Assembly (NCBI GenBank): GCA_001683735.1 | Contig: LUGG01000002.1 | Location: 496,001 to 560,000, forward strand | Direction: 5' to 3' | Source of the DNA: Grifola frondosa | Lineage: Eukaryota > Basidiomycota > Agaricomycetes > Polyporales > Grifolaceae | Length of the DNA: 64,000 bases | Notes under the pieces: model-generated | What the model saw: the letters and a program-made list of their open reading frames with translations, nothing else | What the model was told of the DNA's origin: nothing | The model's database searches: none | Shown here: piece by piece, positions 11,096 through 23,690 of the stretch | Layout of the letters: each line of letters starts with the position of its first letter | How positions within the stretch are numbered: the stretch's first letter is position 1 | Position numbers and translations under genes: made by a program

Positions 11096-14000
11096 ATGTG
11101 AGGCTTTCAACTGAAATAATTTCTTCGGTCGTCCTGACGGTCCTACTCAGGGTTTCGATAAAGGTTGAGTCATCTGAGATTGCGGCGGCCAGTCTGCACA
11201 TAGCACTGCCGTGGTTCACTCATATATATACCATACCGTTCCTCTGCCTTTACCCAGTCCTCGCCTACGCCTACTACGTGAGGTATGATGATTGGCTTCA
11301 AAGTGAAGAATGGACCTTTTTAGCTTGTGTAACTCTTGCGGTCTCGCATGCTCTAAGTTTCCTGGTCACCCGATGGAGCACAGGTGCTAGAGCATGGATC
11401 ACTACTCGCAAGGTGCGTTTGAGTCCTCTGAATTGACATCATTGAGCATTTGTGAGCTAAGTTGTTTTGTTCCGCCCTGTCTGCAGGCAAACACACTGCA
11501 ACAAGCCGATTGCATCCGTATCGTTCCCGCTCCCCATCGTGGTCTGGGAGAGATTGTTCCCCTCGTCAAGAAAGTGCCTTCGGACCCAAGCACGTACACA
11601 TTCAGTTACCAACGTGATAACTACGTGCTCAGTTCCATCTCCCCTGTTGTCTTCTCCCGCTTGCCATATCCCTGTTCGACTTATCCTCTTCTTGCGTCAT
11701 TTCTTTTCCCAAGGGCTTACAATCTGGTGCAACGGCCGACCTCATTTCGCTCTACGGCAAAAATGAATTCGATATTCCCATCCCATCGTTCGCACTGCTG
11801 TTTGGCGAGCACGCTACCGCGCCGTTTTTCGTATTCCAAGTCTTTTGCGTTGCACTATGGTGCCTGGATGAGTACTGGTACTACAGTCTCTTCACATTGT
11901 TCATGCTCGTTGTGTTCGAATGCACTGTAGTTTGGCAGGTACGTCTGGCGAGTTGCAGCTGTTGGCAAGGCCTTACTAATGCAATGCACCAGCGTGTGAG
12001 GACATTGACAGAATTCAGGACGATGGCTGTAGCACCTTATCCCATCCAATGCATGCGCGATAACAAGTGGACAGTCATTCAAACAGATGAATTGCTCCCC
12101 GGCGATATTATCTCGATCGTGAGTTTGATAGCCTGTTTTGATTACATTTACTTATTGAGACAATGCTTTTTAGCCAGGCAACATTCGGAAACAAATATCC
12201 CTGCGGACATCCTCTTACTGCAAGGCACTTGCATCGTCAACGAGGCCATGCTTTCGGGGGAATCCACGCCGTTGCTGAAAGAATCTATCGCTCTTTTGGA
12301 TGATAGCGAAAACCTTGACGTGGATGGTAATCACAAAAATGCTGTGCTATTCAGTGGTACGAAGCTTTTACAGGCAACAAACGGTGGTTCGTATCCACGT
12401 TCTCCGGCATCTCATTTGGCTGCTCAGTTTGTTCTCATGATACCTTTTTAGGAGATACTCCTGATGGAGGTTGTCCTGGTGTTGTTCTGCGCACTGGGTT
12501 TGGAACTGCACAAGGCCAACTCGTCCGCACAATGATCTTCTCCACAGAACGCGTGTCTGCAAACAACGCGGAATCCTTCCTATTCATCGGGTTCTTGCTG
12601 ATCTTTGCAATTGCCGCAAGCTGGTATGTTTGGGTCAAAGGTAGATATCTTTTTGTTTCGCAGTGGTAGTGGCTCTTGAATGTCCTGGGACTCTAGGTAT
12701 TGAACGGGAGTTGAAGAAGTCAAAGCTTCTCCTCGATTGCATCCTCATCATCACAAGCGTGGTTCCGCCTGAGTTGCCGATGGAGCTGTCACTGGCCGTA
12801 AATGCGTCGCTGGTCGCATTGTCCAAATATGGTACGTAAAGGTCGTGAATTCCGCAACACCCGATCTCGCTTGACCTTGTGATGTTACAGCTATTTTCTG
12901 TACCGAGCCATTCCGCATCCCCTACGCAGGTCGTGTTGATGTCTGTTGTTTCGACAAAACCGGGACAATCACGGCTGAAAATCTCGTTGTTGAAGGTGTG
13001 GCTGGTGTAGAGTAAGTCGAGCGGGAATTGGTATTTTTACTTGGTTTTTTGTGGGTATTCGTTGACATATTATGTGTATAGCTCAACCGACCGACTCAAG
13101 CTGGTTAATGTGAAGGAGTCCAACAAGGAGACTACGTTGTCGATAGCTGCTGCGCAAGCGCTGGTTAGGCTTAGCGATGGCACCATTGTTGGTGATCCCA
13201 TGGAGAGGACTACCTTGGATGCGTTGAGCTGGGAGCTGTCGAAAGGCACGCTTGAATCCGTACTTGATCCAATAGTACGACACTGACAGTTTAGTATCTT
13301 TAGGAGATATTGTTTCGCCTACTGACGCGCATGCCCCTGACAAGACGCAATTGATCATACGCCGCAGGTTCCAATTCTCTTCCGCATTGAAACGCATGTC
13401 AACAATCTCGATTGTGTCGGGGGCAAAACCATTGTTGCTGCGAAAGGTGCTCCTGAAACAATCAAGACAATGCTCACGGACGTCCCGAGTTTCTACGATG
13501 ACACGTACAAGTGGTATACGAGACGCGGCAGTCGTGTCTTAGCGCTTGGATACAAGGAAATGGAGACTTTGTCCTCCGATAAGGTTATCATTCTAACTTC
13601 CGCACTGTCTTCTATTTCTAACGAACCATTAGATCAACAAATTATCTCGGGACCAAGTCGAGAGTCATCTTTCATTTGCTGGATTCCTTGTTTTTCATTG
13701 CCCGCTCAAGCACGATGCCGTTGATACACTCAAGATGCTAAGAAATTCGTCGCATCGTGTAGGTCCACATGGTCCTCGTAGCTTGTCTTTCCTGATTTGT
13801 GTTTCAGTGTGTCATGATAACAGGCGACAATCCGCTTACCGCTGCACATGTCGCTCGTGATGTAGACATTGTTGATCGCGAGGTACTCATTCTCGAAGTT
13901 CAGGAGAATTCGTCAAATGGTTCCGGTGAGCTTCTTAGCAGCTCTTTAATCTAGCCGTCGTTAACTTATCGTGATAGAAGAAATCGTTTGGCGCACGGTT

Positions 14001-15686
14001 GACGAGAGTACAGTCATTCGAGTGAATCCAGAAGAAGGCCCTCGACCGAACTTTATATGACCGTTACGATATCTGCATCACGGGCGCCGCTATGAAAAGA
14101 TATGAATCGCACGTTAGCTGGAATGATCTCGTCCAGAATACGTGGGTTTATGCCAGGGTTTCGCCTGCTCAAAAGGAGTACATTTTGACGAGTTTGAAGA
14201 CGCTTGGCTACACAACCCTAATGGCTGGCGATGGCACTAATGACGTTGGCGCTCTGAAACAGGCTCACATCGGTGTTGCTCTGCTCGATGGGACTCCGGA
14301 GGACCTTCAGAAAATCGCGGAGCATCAAAAGACAGAGCGTATCAAGAAGGTGTACGAGTCTCAGTTAAAGATCTCTGCGCGCTTTGGACAACCCCCACCA
14401 CCCGTGCCGGTCGCTATTGCGCACCTATATCCTGATGTCGTGGACGCTCAAAAGAAAGCTGCTGCAGACTTGCATAACGCACGGAAGAAAAATCCCATGG
14501 AGAAGGTGGGATTTGCCACTCCCTTCTTTTTCAATTATGCTCAGAGCTCGTTCAGTTCGATTTAGCCTCCATCACCGACAAACTTGCTGAGATGGAAAGC
14601 GAAGACGAAGTCCCCAAAATCAAGTTGGGAGACGCCTCGTGTGCGGCACCATTCACATCCAAACTGTCCAATGTGTCCGCAAGTGAGTGGGCTGCACCCG
14701 AGATAAATTCTGTCATTGATCTCGTTACAGTAACACACATCATCCGACAAGGTCGCTGCACCCTTGTCGCCACGATTCAGATGTACAAAATTCTAGCCTT
14801 AAATTGTTTGATTACGGCGTACAGCTTGAGCGTTCAGTACCTCGACGGCATTAAATTCGGCGACTATCAAGTGACTATTACGGGTATATTAATGTCGGTT
14901 TGCTTTCTGTGCATCTCCCGTGCAAAGGTGTGTTGTCCGCCGTATCAAGTCCAGCGAGTTGATCAACGTTGCCTTCAGCCCGTAGAGAAATTATCGAGAG
15001 AACGTCCTCTTGGGAACATATTCAACTTATATTCTCTTGTCTGTCCTCATACAGTTCGCGCTGCATATCGCTTCACTGGTGTATATTACCGATCTATCGC
15101 GTATCTACGAGGAGTGAGTCTCAGTTGTTGTACTATGGTCGGCACTAAATTCTCCTGATTATTTGTAGAAGAGGGCCGATTGATCTAGAGGCAAAATTCG
15201 AGCCTAACCTCTTGAACACAGCGATATATCTCTTGAGTCTTTCCCAGCAAGTCTCGACTTTTGCAATCAACTTCCAGGTTGGTGACCCAGTTGTGATACA
15301 TTTCGGTGTCTTCATTCGTTCTTCCAGGGTCGCCCGTTCAGGGAAGGCATTCGTGAGAATTCCGCGTTGTACTGGGGCCTCGTTGGTGCTAGTGCGGTTG
15401 CATTTTCCGGTTCAACTGACTTTGTCCCGGAACTGAATCGATGGTTGCAAATCGTGGAAATGAACGCATCGGTACGTTATAAGCCTTTGTCAAATTGTTG
15501 AGAGATATTAACATTTGTTGATAGTTCAAATTCAAACTAACTGCCACCATGATTATCGACTTCGTGGGGTGTTGGTTGATCGAAGTTGTTTGCAAGCATC
15601 TATTTGCCGACCTCGAGCCAAAGGCTATGATAACTCGTGGAAGAGAACGGAGGAAGGACTTAGAGGCAGATAAGAAGCTACAATAA
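11096..15686 (+). CDS. SPF1: P5A-type ATPase, Spf1/ATP13A1 family
   Basis: This is an ER P-type ATPase that removes mis-inserted transmembrane helices. The start codon appears split by an intron: AT at 11,096-11,097, intron 11,098-11,150, then G, giving [17 protein letters not shown]. Motifs in order: SGES actuator loop (12,254-12,265), [12 protein letters not shown] helix, DKTGT phosphorylation site (12,953-12,967), [10 protein letters not shown] (about 13,815), [11 protein letters not shown] (from 14,227) and the P5A-specific LDGTPEDL. C-terminal helices run to the stop at 15,684-15,686 after [10 protein letters not shown]. There are more than ten short introns. Family frames break at the T run 11,704-11,707, the G run 13,419-13,423 and near 14,035; each looks like one missing or extra base. 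The intron before GDIVSPTD seems to use a GC donor. Identity is secure; integrity is uncertain. Confidence 0.93.
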
Positions 15687-16329
15687 TGCCGTGTCGCGAT
15701 TACCCCCCATCATGACCCCAGTATCACCCTAGTCATGAATGCATGACCTTTGTCCACCTTTGACACAGGGACATGACCCCTAATGATGTGGTCTACTGAC
15801 TGAGCTCAAAGACAAGGGTTACACGCAGCTACACGCGAGAGTATGTATTATAGAAAATAGTAAAGGATGAACGGAAGAACATGCAATTTGGGTTGGTGAT
15901 GAGCGGCATGAAGTGCCATTGGGAAGTTGGTGAAGCGTGCATCGCGACTACACTAGAGAGCATATGCCTTCACATATGCCCAGTGTTATGCAGGACGTCG
16001 AACGTTCGTAGAGGTCGGCGACAGTTTGCCGACCTCGATGGTCGCTGACCTGAAACGACCACGACCTTTTTCACGAGAGCGCGACCTTTCTACTTCCGGA
16101 ATTGCCAGCATTTGGAACTGAAATTCGGCGGGGCACGTGCTTGCCGGTGCCGATTCCGGAAAGCGACGGGGAAGTATGAATGTCTCATGTATCCTCCAAG
16201 GTCGTGCGAGCGTGAGAAAAGTCGTGTCGGCTACAGACCAACGAACTGACGGCAAATTGTCATAAAGGTCGCGGTCACGACTTTTGCAAACATTCAAATG
16301 GCTGTAGAACACTGCATATGCCATCCTTA
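15687..16329. other. SPF1 downstream spacer
   Basis: No gene is supportable here. The stretch contains repeated ATGACC-type words (15,710-15,790) and several GGTCG/CGACC words between 16,010 and 16,275, including AGGTCGGCGA...TTGCCGACCT around 16,012-16,037, a short imperfect inverted pair. An open frame on the minus strand has no recognisable domain. Confidence 0.4.
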
Positions 16330-16931
16330 CTATTACTTGGGGGGTTCGAATTGCCAAAATATTTCAGGAACTATAGTACCTCCACCCCTTCCATACTCAA
16401 TAAAATATTACTTGGGTCATATGGAGTGTGTATATAGGTTATGTTGAACATTGTATGGTGTTGTTTAAAAAAAAGGAGAAGCAGTTCTCTGGCCATGACA
16501 AAATGTCAGACTCTACCTCTGTGCAGTTGGATTTTGAGGGTCATTTCCAGCACACCTCTAAAACACCTTTCTCTTCATGGTTTTGCTCTATTCTTTTTTT
16601 AACATGTACCTAAAGAGTTATTCTACATCAGCAAAATCCAACTTTTTCTTAGAGACTTATTCTTCCTTAATGTTACTTTTTTGGTCACTTAGAGTACTTA
16701 ATTTCAGAAAAATAAGTAGCCCTTGACTCTTTTTTCCTCTTTTGGCTCTTAAATAAGATAATTAAGAATAAAAAATTGTGATAAGCTAAATAAGTAGGGC
16801 TCTCTAAGTGTACTAAGAAAAAGTTGAGTTTTGCTGATGTACCATGTCATGTAGAAATAAAAGGCACAAGACATCTGGTGATAATGTAGGAGATGAAGCA
16901 CTAAAAATTTCAGGAACCCCCCAAGTAATAG
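16330..16931. mobile_element. MITE with 18-bp terminal inverted repeats and TA target duplication
   Basis: This is a 602-bp element with no coding capacity. The left end CTATTACTTGGGGGGTTC (16,330-16,347) is perfectly complementary to the right end GAACCCCCCAAGTAATAG (16,914-16,931). Each end is flanked by TA (16,328-16,329 and 16,932-16,933), the target duplication of Tc1/mariner-type elements. The interior is AT-rich and partly self-complementary: CATCAGCAAAATCCAACTTT near 16,628 pairs with AAAGTTGAGTTTTGCTGATG near 16,820. A non-autonomous mariner-related origin is inferred from the TA duplication only. Confidence 0.8.
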
Positions 16932-16933
16932 TA

Positions 16934-18978
16934 TTGTGACAATGGTAAGCAGATATGCAATATGTGCCAATTGCCAATGTAGGTCACATAGCCTTATCCA
17001 TGCTGGCTGATTGGCTCACACCTCTCAATATTTGATTGTGACATATATCTAATCAATATCTAAAGTGTCCACATTTTCAAAGGATGTGCAGAGTCAGCAA
17101 ATGATCCATCTCCTCTAGTGCTATATTTTTCACTCATTGATGGTGGGAACTGAATTTCATGTTGACATCCTAGCTGTAACTAGCATAGCACTCTTAAACC
17201 CAGTGATGTCTATCCTGATTAAACTTCAGCTTGTGCTATGACTAGCTCAGAAAGGCAGCAGCTCAGGGTCAACAGTGTTAAAATTTTGAGATTAATTGGG
17301 CTGCTGCTGTAAGGCAAATTAACAGTGAGCTTGACATAGCCAAGTTCAAAATTTGGGTTCCTCAAGGTAGCTCAAGATGACGATGAGGTCAGCTTGAGGT
17401 ACCTCTCTCAAAGCCAAACTAATGTATCCAGATAGGAGCTTTCAGAGTGTTCATCAGGATACATTTTGCTCAGTTTGGTTCACAGCATAAAATAGTGTTG
17501 AATGTAATCTACAATATCAGAGCTCATATACACCTAAATTTTAGTGTCTTGTTGATATGCACGCAATATGCACCCTATTATCTTTGTGATTATATTGCTT
17601 ATAGTTTTATGATGCAGAATTCTTGCAAAAGGGGCCACTTGCAGCCTTTAGCCATCACATAATATGAAGGACTACTTTTGCAGTCCAGAAATAGTGTGAT
17701 TCTTGTCTTTGCACCCTCAAAATTTATGTTTCTTGACATCAATTTGGCACATATACTGACTAATTGTAGCCTAATATTGTAATTATGTAATCAACACATG
17801 TGTGATCAGTATCCAAATTGGATTGCAGTCAGTGAAAAAAGCAAATATACTCTATAAATAAGGCTGAGTACCAAGCACAGGTGTTGAGACTCTCAGAAAA
17901 GTTGAAGGTATGTGCTCCCTAAACCAAACATGCCACTAACAATGCTGATAAACACCGGCCAATTTGGTGCTTTAATTAGGGTTAGGGTTAAAGTCTCAGA
18001 AAAATTTCTCCTTGCATATTTGGGCTTAAGTAGAGGTGATTTTGTATAAAATTTTAATTTGAAGCCCTGTCAGACAAAATTGAAGGTTGACATGAAGTAA
18101 TGTCCCCCACCATACTATGTGTGCAATCCCCACAAGACTAAACCATCAACTGAGACATTTTCTCATTTAAAAATGATTACTATCAGGTGGATAAAAGTAT
18201 GTTTAAGTGTGTGGTTTGAGGACAATGTGAGAAATATAATAATAGTGGTAAATATAGTACTATAATACTTTGAATTTTAATAATATTATGTAGCAAAAGT
18301 AATAAATAAGAGATTAAACAGTAATCAAAAAATTAGAGAGAAGAAAAGAGACAGGTAAGCACAAATGAAGCCTGCAAGACAAAGAAATTTATTGATATTA
18401 AGGTGCAGCTATAGCAGCTGAAAGTATATATTTGTAAGGTGAATAAAAAGGAATGGAGCTTATTGTTCTTATCTGCTGTCATTTTAGCTCTATAATCTGT
18501 GACCAATTATTATGTAAGCTGAGCACTAATTATACCTTCAAGAGCATAAAGTGATAAATAGTGCACACAAAATCTGAGAACATGTGACTGCAATCATCTG
18601 TTGACTCCCCTCCTCTATCTTTCACCTCTTTGCACCTCCAAGCCACTTTCTAGCTCCCACTTCCCATTCTACCTTTCCATATCACTTCAAATGGCAGACT
18701 CTCCTCAGTGAGTAATATCTTTCTACATGATTTCACAGGTTTACATGGGAATAGGGCTGGAAATGGAGGATTGGCTGTGATTCCTGCTCCTGGGGAAACA
18801 GTGGAGCCTCTCTCCCTCAAGGAAGGAATGTTAAGCTTCCTGAGCTGTTCCAAGTCATTGGCCACCCCTTAGACCTTTTCCTGAGGGAAATGTTACCTTT
18901 ATTTGCATGACAGTCCCCACAGACATCTGCCACTTTTGCAAAGTGGTGCCTGAGGAGATGAGTTACGGTTGGTTTGAA
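16934..18978. other. AT-rich region without genes
   Basis: About 2 kb of AT-rich DNA. No open frame shows a recognisable domain or splice-consistent conservation. It contains a short telomere-like tract (17,976-17,990) and simple AT runs around 18,180-18,320. The last 300 bp may already belong to the left arm of the large inverted repeat, whose partner lies outside the window. Confidence 0.5.
17976..17990 (+). repeat. Short interstitial telomere-like tract
   Basis: The sequence TTAGGGTTAGGGTTA is two and a half copies of the TTAGGG unit typical of basidiomycete telomeres. It is too short to prove a former chromosome end. Confidence 0.5.
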
Positions 18979-18989
18979 GAAGGAGGGGA

Positions 18990-20690
18990 TGCTGCTGGTG
19001 AGTTCATGCATGCTATATTCTCTATAACCTCCACTCATGCTATAAATTGTAGGATTGCTGGAGTTAAAGCCGGGGGACTGTGTTTTTGCAGATGACCTTC
19101 ATGGAGACGGTGATCCCACAACGATATAATCCAGTGTTGGATAGTTCCCACAGAGTTCGTAATTATTAATTTTGTTCATCCAGTAAAATCTAACCATTAT
19201 ATTAGTCATATCAGCCAGACTTATCGAGTGCGTATCAGTGATTTGCCACTCGAAGTTCTAGGCGAGCTTCGACTCGATCTCCCTCTCCTCGTATGGAATG
19301 CGGAGAGGGAGACATATGAGCATGGCTATGCCTTTGAGCGCTCCCCGTATGCGGTCCCTTTGAAGAGTCACACCGCTAAGGCACCACCTCTGCATCTATC
19401 CGCTGAGCAAACAATCCAAAGTCCTCGCAATCTTACCGGTCCTGCTGCGGGGACCAAGGTGTATCTCAATACGTTATGAAGCATCACAAGCTTCGCAAGA
19501 AGATGGTTGAGGTAGTTGTGTTGCATTGCATTATTAATTATTATTATTTTTTGTTTCACGACAGTTGGGAACACAGATTGCGATCCAGTGTTTGGAGACT
19601 GGCCGAAGTTCATTACAGATGCTTTGAAACTTCAAGCCAATTTAACTAACCTTCCGCCCGTTGGTTTTGAGGGCAACTATGTGTTCCCTGCGGCTCAGCT
19701 TAATTTGGTACCCACTAAGTCATAGAAGAGTTTGAGAAATCTGGTGAGTTTTTAATTTTTTTCTCTGAAAATTGTAACTGATGAATGCTTGATAGCGGGC
19801 AAGTTCAAGGAGGACTTGGGGCATTTTGCGGCAAGCACGTGGATGGCCACGACTCTATGGTGTCTCATGGTTATGGTGACCAAGTCAGATTTGGCTCCCA
19901 CTGATCATCCTGGCCTTTTTCATGCTGCAGAGCTGGGTTGCTATATTCAGCTTAGTGGCTTATGTCTCGCTGTATTCTCTGGTCTGCGCTTTCATGGGGG
20001 GACTCCGCCCGTCGCTGCCAGAGGTAAAGTGGCTGAGCCGTGGTCGTGCCGCTTCACTCAGGTTTTTTATCCGAGTGGTCGATCATGGACGGTGCTTCTC
20101 GTATTGCTTTGGCTGCCTTGCCTGGTGATAATCTACTGTGTATTGGTCCAGAGATGATCGCTCCTGAGTACGTCATTCATTTTTGATGTCTTGATTGTGT
20201 TTAACTTGTTATTTGTAGGAACGATGGTCAATCTGGGGCTTACCTTCCAATATGGCCAACCACATGTCTGAGGGTCATGCCTGATGAGTGCGAGGCTCAT
20301 TTCGACTTTGTCTCGCTGCTCGCTCAGTTGTCCAGTTTTGTCTTTGGCAGTCTACACCCGACATGAAGATTTCCATGGACTTGGACAAGTTTCTCTCTGC
20401 ATTTACATTGACGTATCCAGAGACTTCACCCGATACTTGTCATCCGCTTGGAGGTATCTATCATCCGAAGCCTTGGTCGCTTGGGCCTGGTATGACAGTA
20501 GCGATTCTGAGTCGGGGTGTACTCGGATGGAGGCTGCTCAGTCCTGGATTGCACACAAGGAGACTATGACCAAGTTTATACCTTCTGTTCATGCTAAGTC
20601 GGGGCCGTGGTCTTGGCCATTCAAGTATGTTTTTAATTTTTGTTTGAGTGTCTTCACTTATCGCTATTTGTTCAGACACCCGTAAGAAAG
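18990..20690 (+). pseudogene. TET/JBP-like 2-oxoglutarate/Fe(II) dioxygenase gene, left copy, frame-damaged
   Basis: This is a multi-exon gene whose central part looks like the Fe(II)/2OG dioxygenase fold of the basidiomycete TET/JBP group, which oxidises methylated bases in DNA. The copy shows a HxD motif in GKHVDGHDS (near 19,833), then TKSDLAPTDHPGLFHAAELG, a second metal-ligand His in FSGLRFHGGTPP (about 19,975-20,010), and a 2OG-binding Arg in SCRFTQVFYPSG (20,046-20,080). Upstream are SPRNLTGPAAGTKVYLNT (about 19,420) and NLTNLPPVGFEGNY. Damage relative to the right copy includes one base lost near 19,720 (CATAGAAG for CATACGAAG) and two lost near 19,855. Family knowledge supports the dioxygenase call strongly and TET/JBP moderately. 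Confidence 0.6.
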
Positions 20691-23690
20691 TGGCCAGTCG
20701 ACAGCAACTCGCAAGGGAGCGACAAGGTTGTGAAGCCTGTGTGTCTCAGACTTCTTATTTTTGTTATAATTTATGCTGACATATTTAATAGCCATTAGGA
20801 AGAGCCGCCAGCAGATGGTGATGATGAGGGTGGGGCGACTGAGCCAGAGTCAGTCAGAATATGTGGATTCTGTGTGTTCACGTGGTGCATTATTTTTTAT
20901 TGTGCTTGTAGATCTTACTAAGCTGTCTTTAGGACGTAAGCTGCGCAGATGCTTCTGTGTCTGAGCACTCTGAAGATGACATAGACTCTGTGTCCAAAGG
21001 TGAGCATCATCCACCATTGCATTGCTGTTTCATGATCTCATTTATTTATTTTAGTTGATAAGGGTAAGGGCAAAGCATATAAGGTGTATGCATATGCAGA
21101 GTTCAGAAGGTAGTTAACACATTGTTGTTCTTTATAGAGTGATTCTTATAGTGAAGGTAGTGATGCGGCTTGGGGGAGGATGGGGAGGAAGAAGTGATGA
21201 GTGTTAGTGTGGTCATGGCTGCTAGTCATCACGCAAAGGAGCTGGAGCTATGCCTCGCAACTCAAGATGCAGGTGCTGGACCAGCAGGGTATAGAGATCA
21301 TCTTCATTCTGCACGTAGGTGTAAATCATGTCTGTATGATATTTTAATTTGACATTCTTCTATGTCAGGTTCTGAGCAGAATAAGATTGATGCACATGTA
21401 CGGTTGATGGCTGTTTCTGCTGCTGAGATGTCAGACATTACAAGTGCAAGCATACTTTGTGTGCCAGCTTAGAGCATCACTAATTTATTTATGACAGTTT
21501 CGGACTGAACTGCCTGCTACATCAGTCTCTGAGTCATCCATTTCTGCTGCTCCAGGTATGTTAATTTATATTTGCTTGTCCATGCTTGATTTTAATGTCT
21601 TCTAGTTTATGCAGATGTGTTGGAGCTGTTTTCTCTCAGTACCCGTGATGAGATTGCCAGTATCGCCAATGGCGATAGAAATGCAGAAGCACTTTCAGGG
21701 TCCTGGCACATGGCAGTCACAACTTGCAGAGTTTGTTGCAGCCAGCAGAGTGCTAAGCGTTCACTTCTGACTTTGCCGTCTCTGTCTCTAGAATTTGGGA
21801 GCCTCTCCAGTTTGCTAACACTAAACTGGGGACTTCCAAGTTGGAGCTCATCATATTCAGATGCCAGTAATGCTCTCTAACTGTGCTGCCTGGGCTTGGC
21901 TCAATGACCTGGTCCTTCCTCACTGCGCCTCCTTCCTTGTCGACACTTCATCCACCTCTCATAATGACTTGGATTGGCTAGCTCGTCTTTCTAGGCTCAT
22001 TTACCAACAGTTCATTTTGCGCAAGCCGGGGACCTTGTTCCTTCACAAGTGGGCTTGACAGATATCTCTGACGATGGTCATGCCTTCCCTCTCCCTTTTG
22101 GTTTCGCATCTACGACGACGATGACACTCGGTTGAACTACATGCTCAAGCTTATTCGTAACATCGTCATCCGTTGGTTAAATTTTCCACAGGGCATCTCG
22201 GAGATCCAAGGCGTTTTGTGCAGTACGTGGTGGACACTTTTCATGAGGACGTGTTGCTGGTGTCCGCCTTATGGGATGTACACGCAACATCAACTCTCGT
22301 GTTCTTGGTCACCAAGGGGGGCGTACTACAAATCTGAGCACAGATGCGTTATCACCATTCCTTGCTTCTCTCACCGCTCTCACTCCATGACCATACCTCT
22401 GCAGAGTACCATGTCCTTGAGAGATTGGACAACAGGTCCATCGCTGTGGAGTTTCACTGAGAAGTTAATGACTCACATCCTTCCACTTCCACTTCCCTTC
22501 CTCCACTTCCATGCCTCCCACTCCCACCACTCCTTTTGCTCATGGCCTGCAGCGCATTCTGGATTTCTTCTTTCTGTTGCTTCCACTTGTTGACGGAACA
22601 GGCAAGCCTCCATATTCCCCACTTCTTGCATTTGTCCTTGGAAGTCTGGACAAGTTCTTCCCTTTTGTTCTCCCTCCTGTGCCAACATCACCTCCTCCCA
22701 TGGTCCCCTTCATCCAGCCAACATGACAAGCTGGGTGGTTTTGCAATGCCTGTATCTTTCTGGCATCACCTTGCAACTCAGGCAGCTTTGGGATCCACTG
22801 TTTTCTTTTCTACACTTGCTGATTGATGCATTTGTCACACTGCATGCTCATGACAATCCCACCTTCTTGTGCTGCAAGGATGCATATGGTACTGCTATCG
22901 CCAGTCGGTCTATCCACTGTGCATACACTTATTTCATTGCTGAGCAGCAGTGGAATGTTTGGCTGAAGTCTCACTGGACATTGATGGTTGTGTGGACTTT
23001 ATGGAATGCTATGCCTATTTGCATGGTCGTAACAGCAGTACACCGCAGATTGGTAGGCTGGTTTCCATGCTACTTGCTGCAGATCTTTACTGTCTGGAAA
23101 GGTTCGCACAGTGTACAGGAGATGGGAGGACTGTGTTTGATTTGAACAGTGGTGCGATCAAAGGTTTGATGCATCTTCACCTTCTCCCCTCTGATGCTTC
23201 TGCTCCTATGGTTTTGATATGTTTGAGCATGTCTCCACTTTGTGATGGAGAACATTCCCAAGGAATTGTGACAAGGTCTCTCTTGACTTATTCATGGTGG
23301 AGCACATGCTTTGCAAGATTGGCCTTCTGCTGCGTACTTCAAGTATTAGATTACTTCATATTATACTTCATTCATTATAGTTCATTTGATTTTGTATCAA
23401 TTATGATCACTCGAGCTTTGAGCCCATGTAAAGAATGCTTGCATACTTATACAGAACAAGTATTGAAGTCATACGTTCAAAGGACATATTCAAAGGACAA
23501 TAACAACTGTTTAACTGTCCCTTCTCTGCTCATCATTCTTATCATTGTCCTTTCTTGCACACATAATGCTGCAGTTGGGCCTGCATACATCTCACTTCAA
23601 AAATTTCTTGAGGACTTTGCTGCAAAGCTGCACGTTCTCCATCAAAAGCAAAGTGAGCTCATTTTAGATGAATTCTTGTAATTAGTAACG
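20690..23690 (+). pseudogene. Unrecognised cargo gene B, left copy
   Basis: A run of short exons on the + strand begins with charged low-complexity sequence (acidic SEHSEDDIDS-type and GEDGEEE stretches, 20,800-21,200). A longer exon block from 21,617 to 23,340 follows. Readable segments include STRDEIASIANGDRNAEALSG, AAWAWLNDLVLPHCASFLVD, LNYMLKLIRNIVIRWLNFPQ, TFLCCKDAYGTAIASRSIHC and FMECYAYLHGRNSSTPQIGR. I do not recognise the family. The left copy is broken into several frames that are continuous in the right copy. It could be the C-terminal continuation of the dioxygenase gene just upstream, since no clear stop and promoter separates them. Confidence 0.5.

Noticed and set aside
15986..16357. 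123-codon open frame on the minus strand
   Set aside because: No recognisable domain, overlaps the MITE end, and has no intron or codon-use support.
17976..17990. Former telomere or chromosome fusion point
   Set aside because: Only 15 bases of TTAGGG repeat with no subtelomeric context; chance or a repair scar is as likely.
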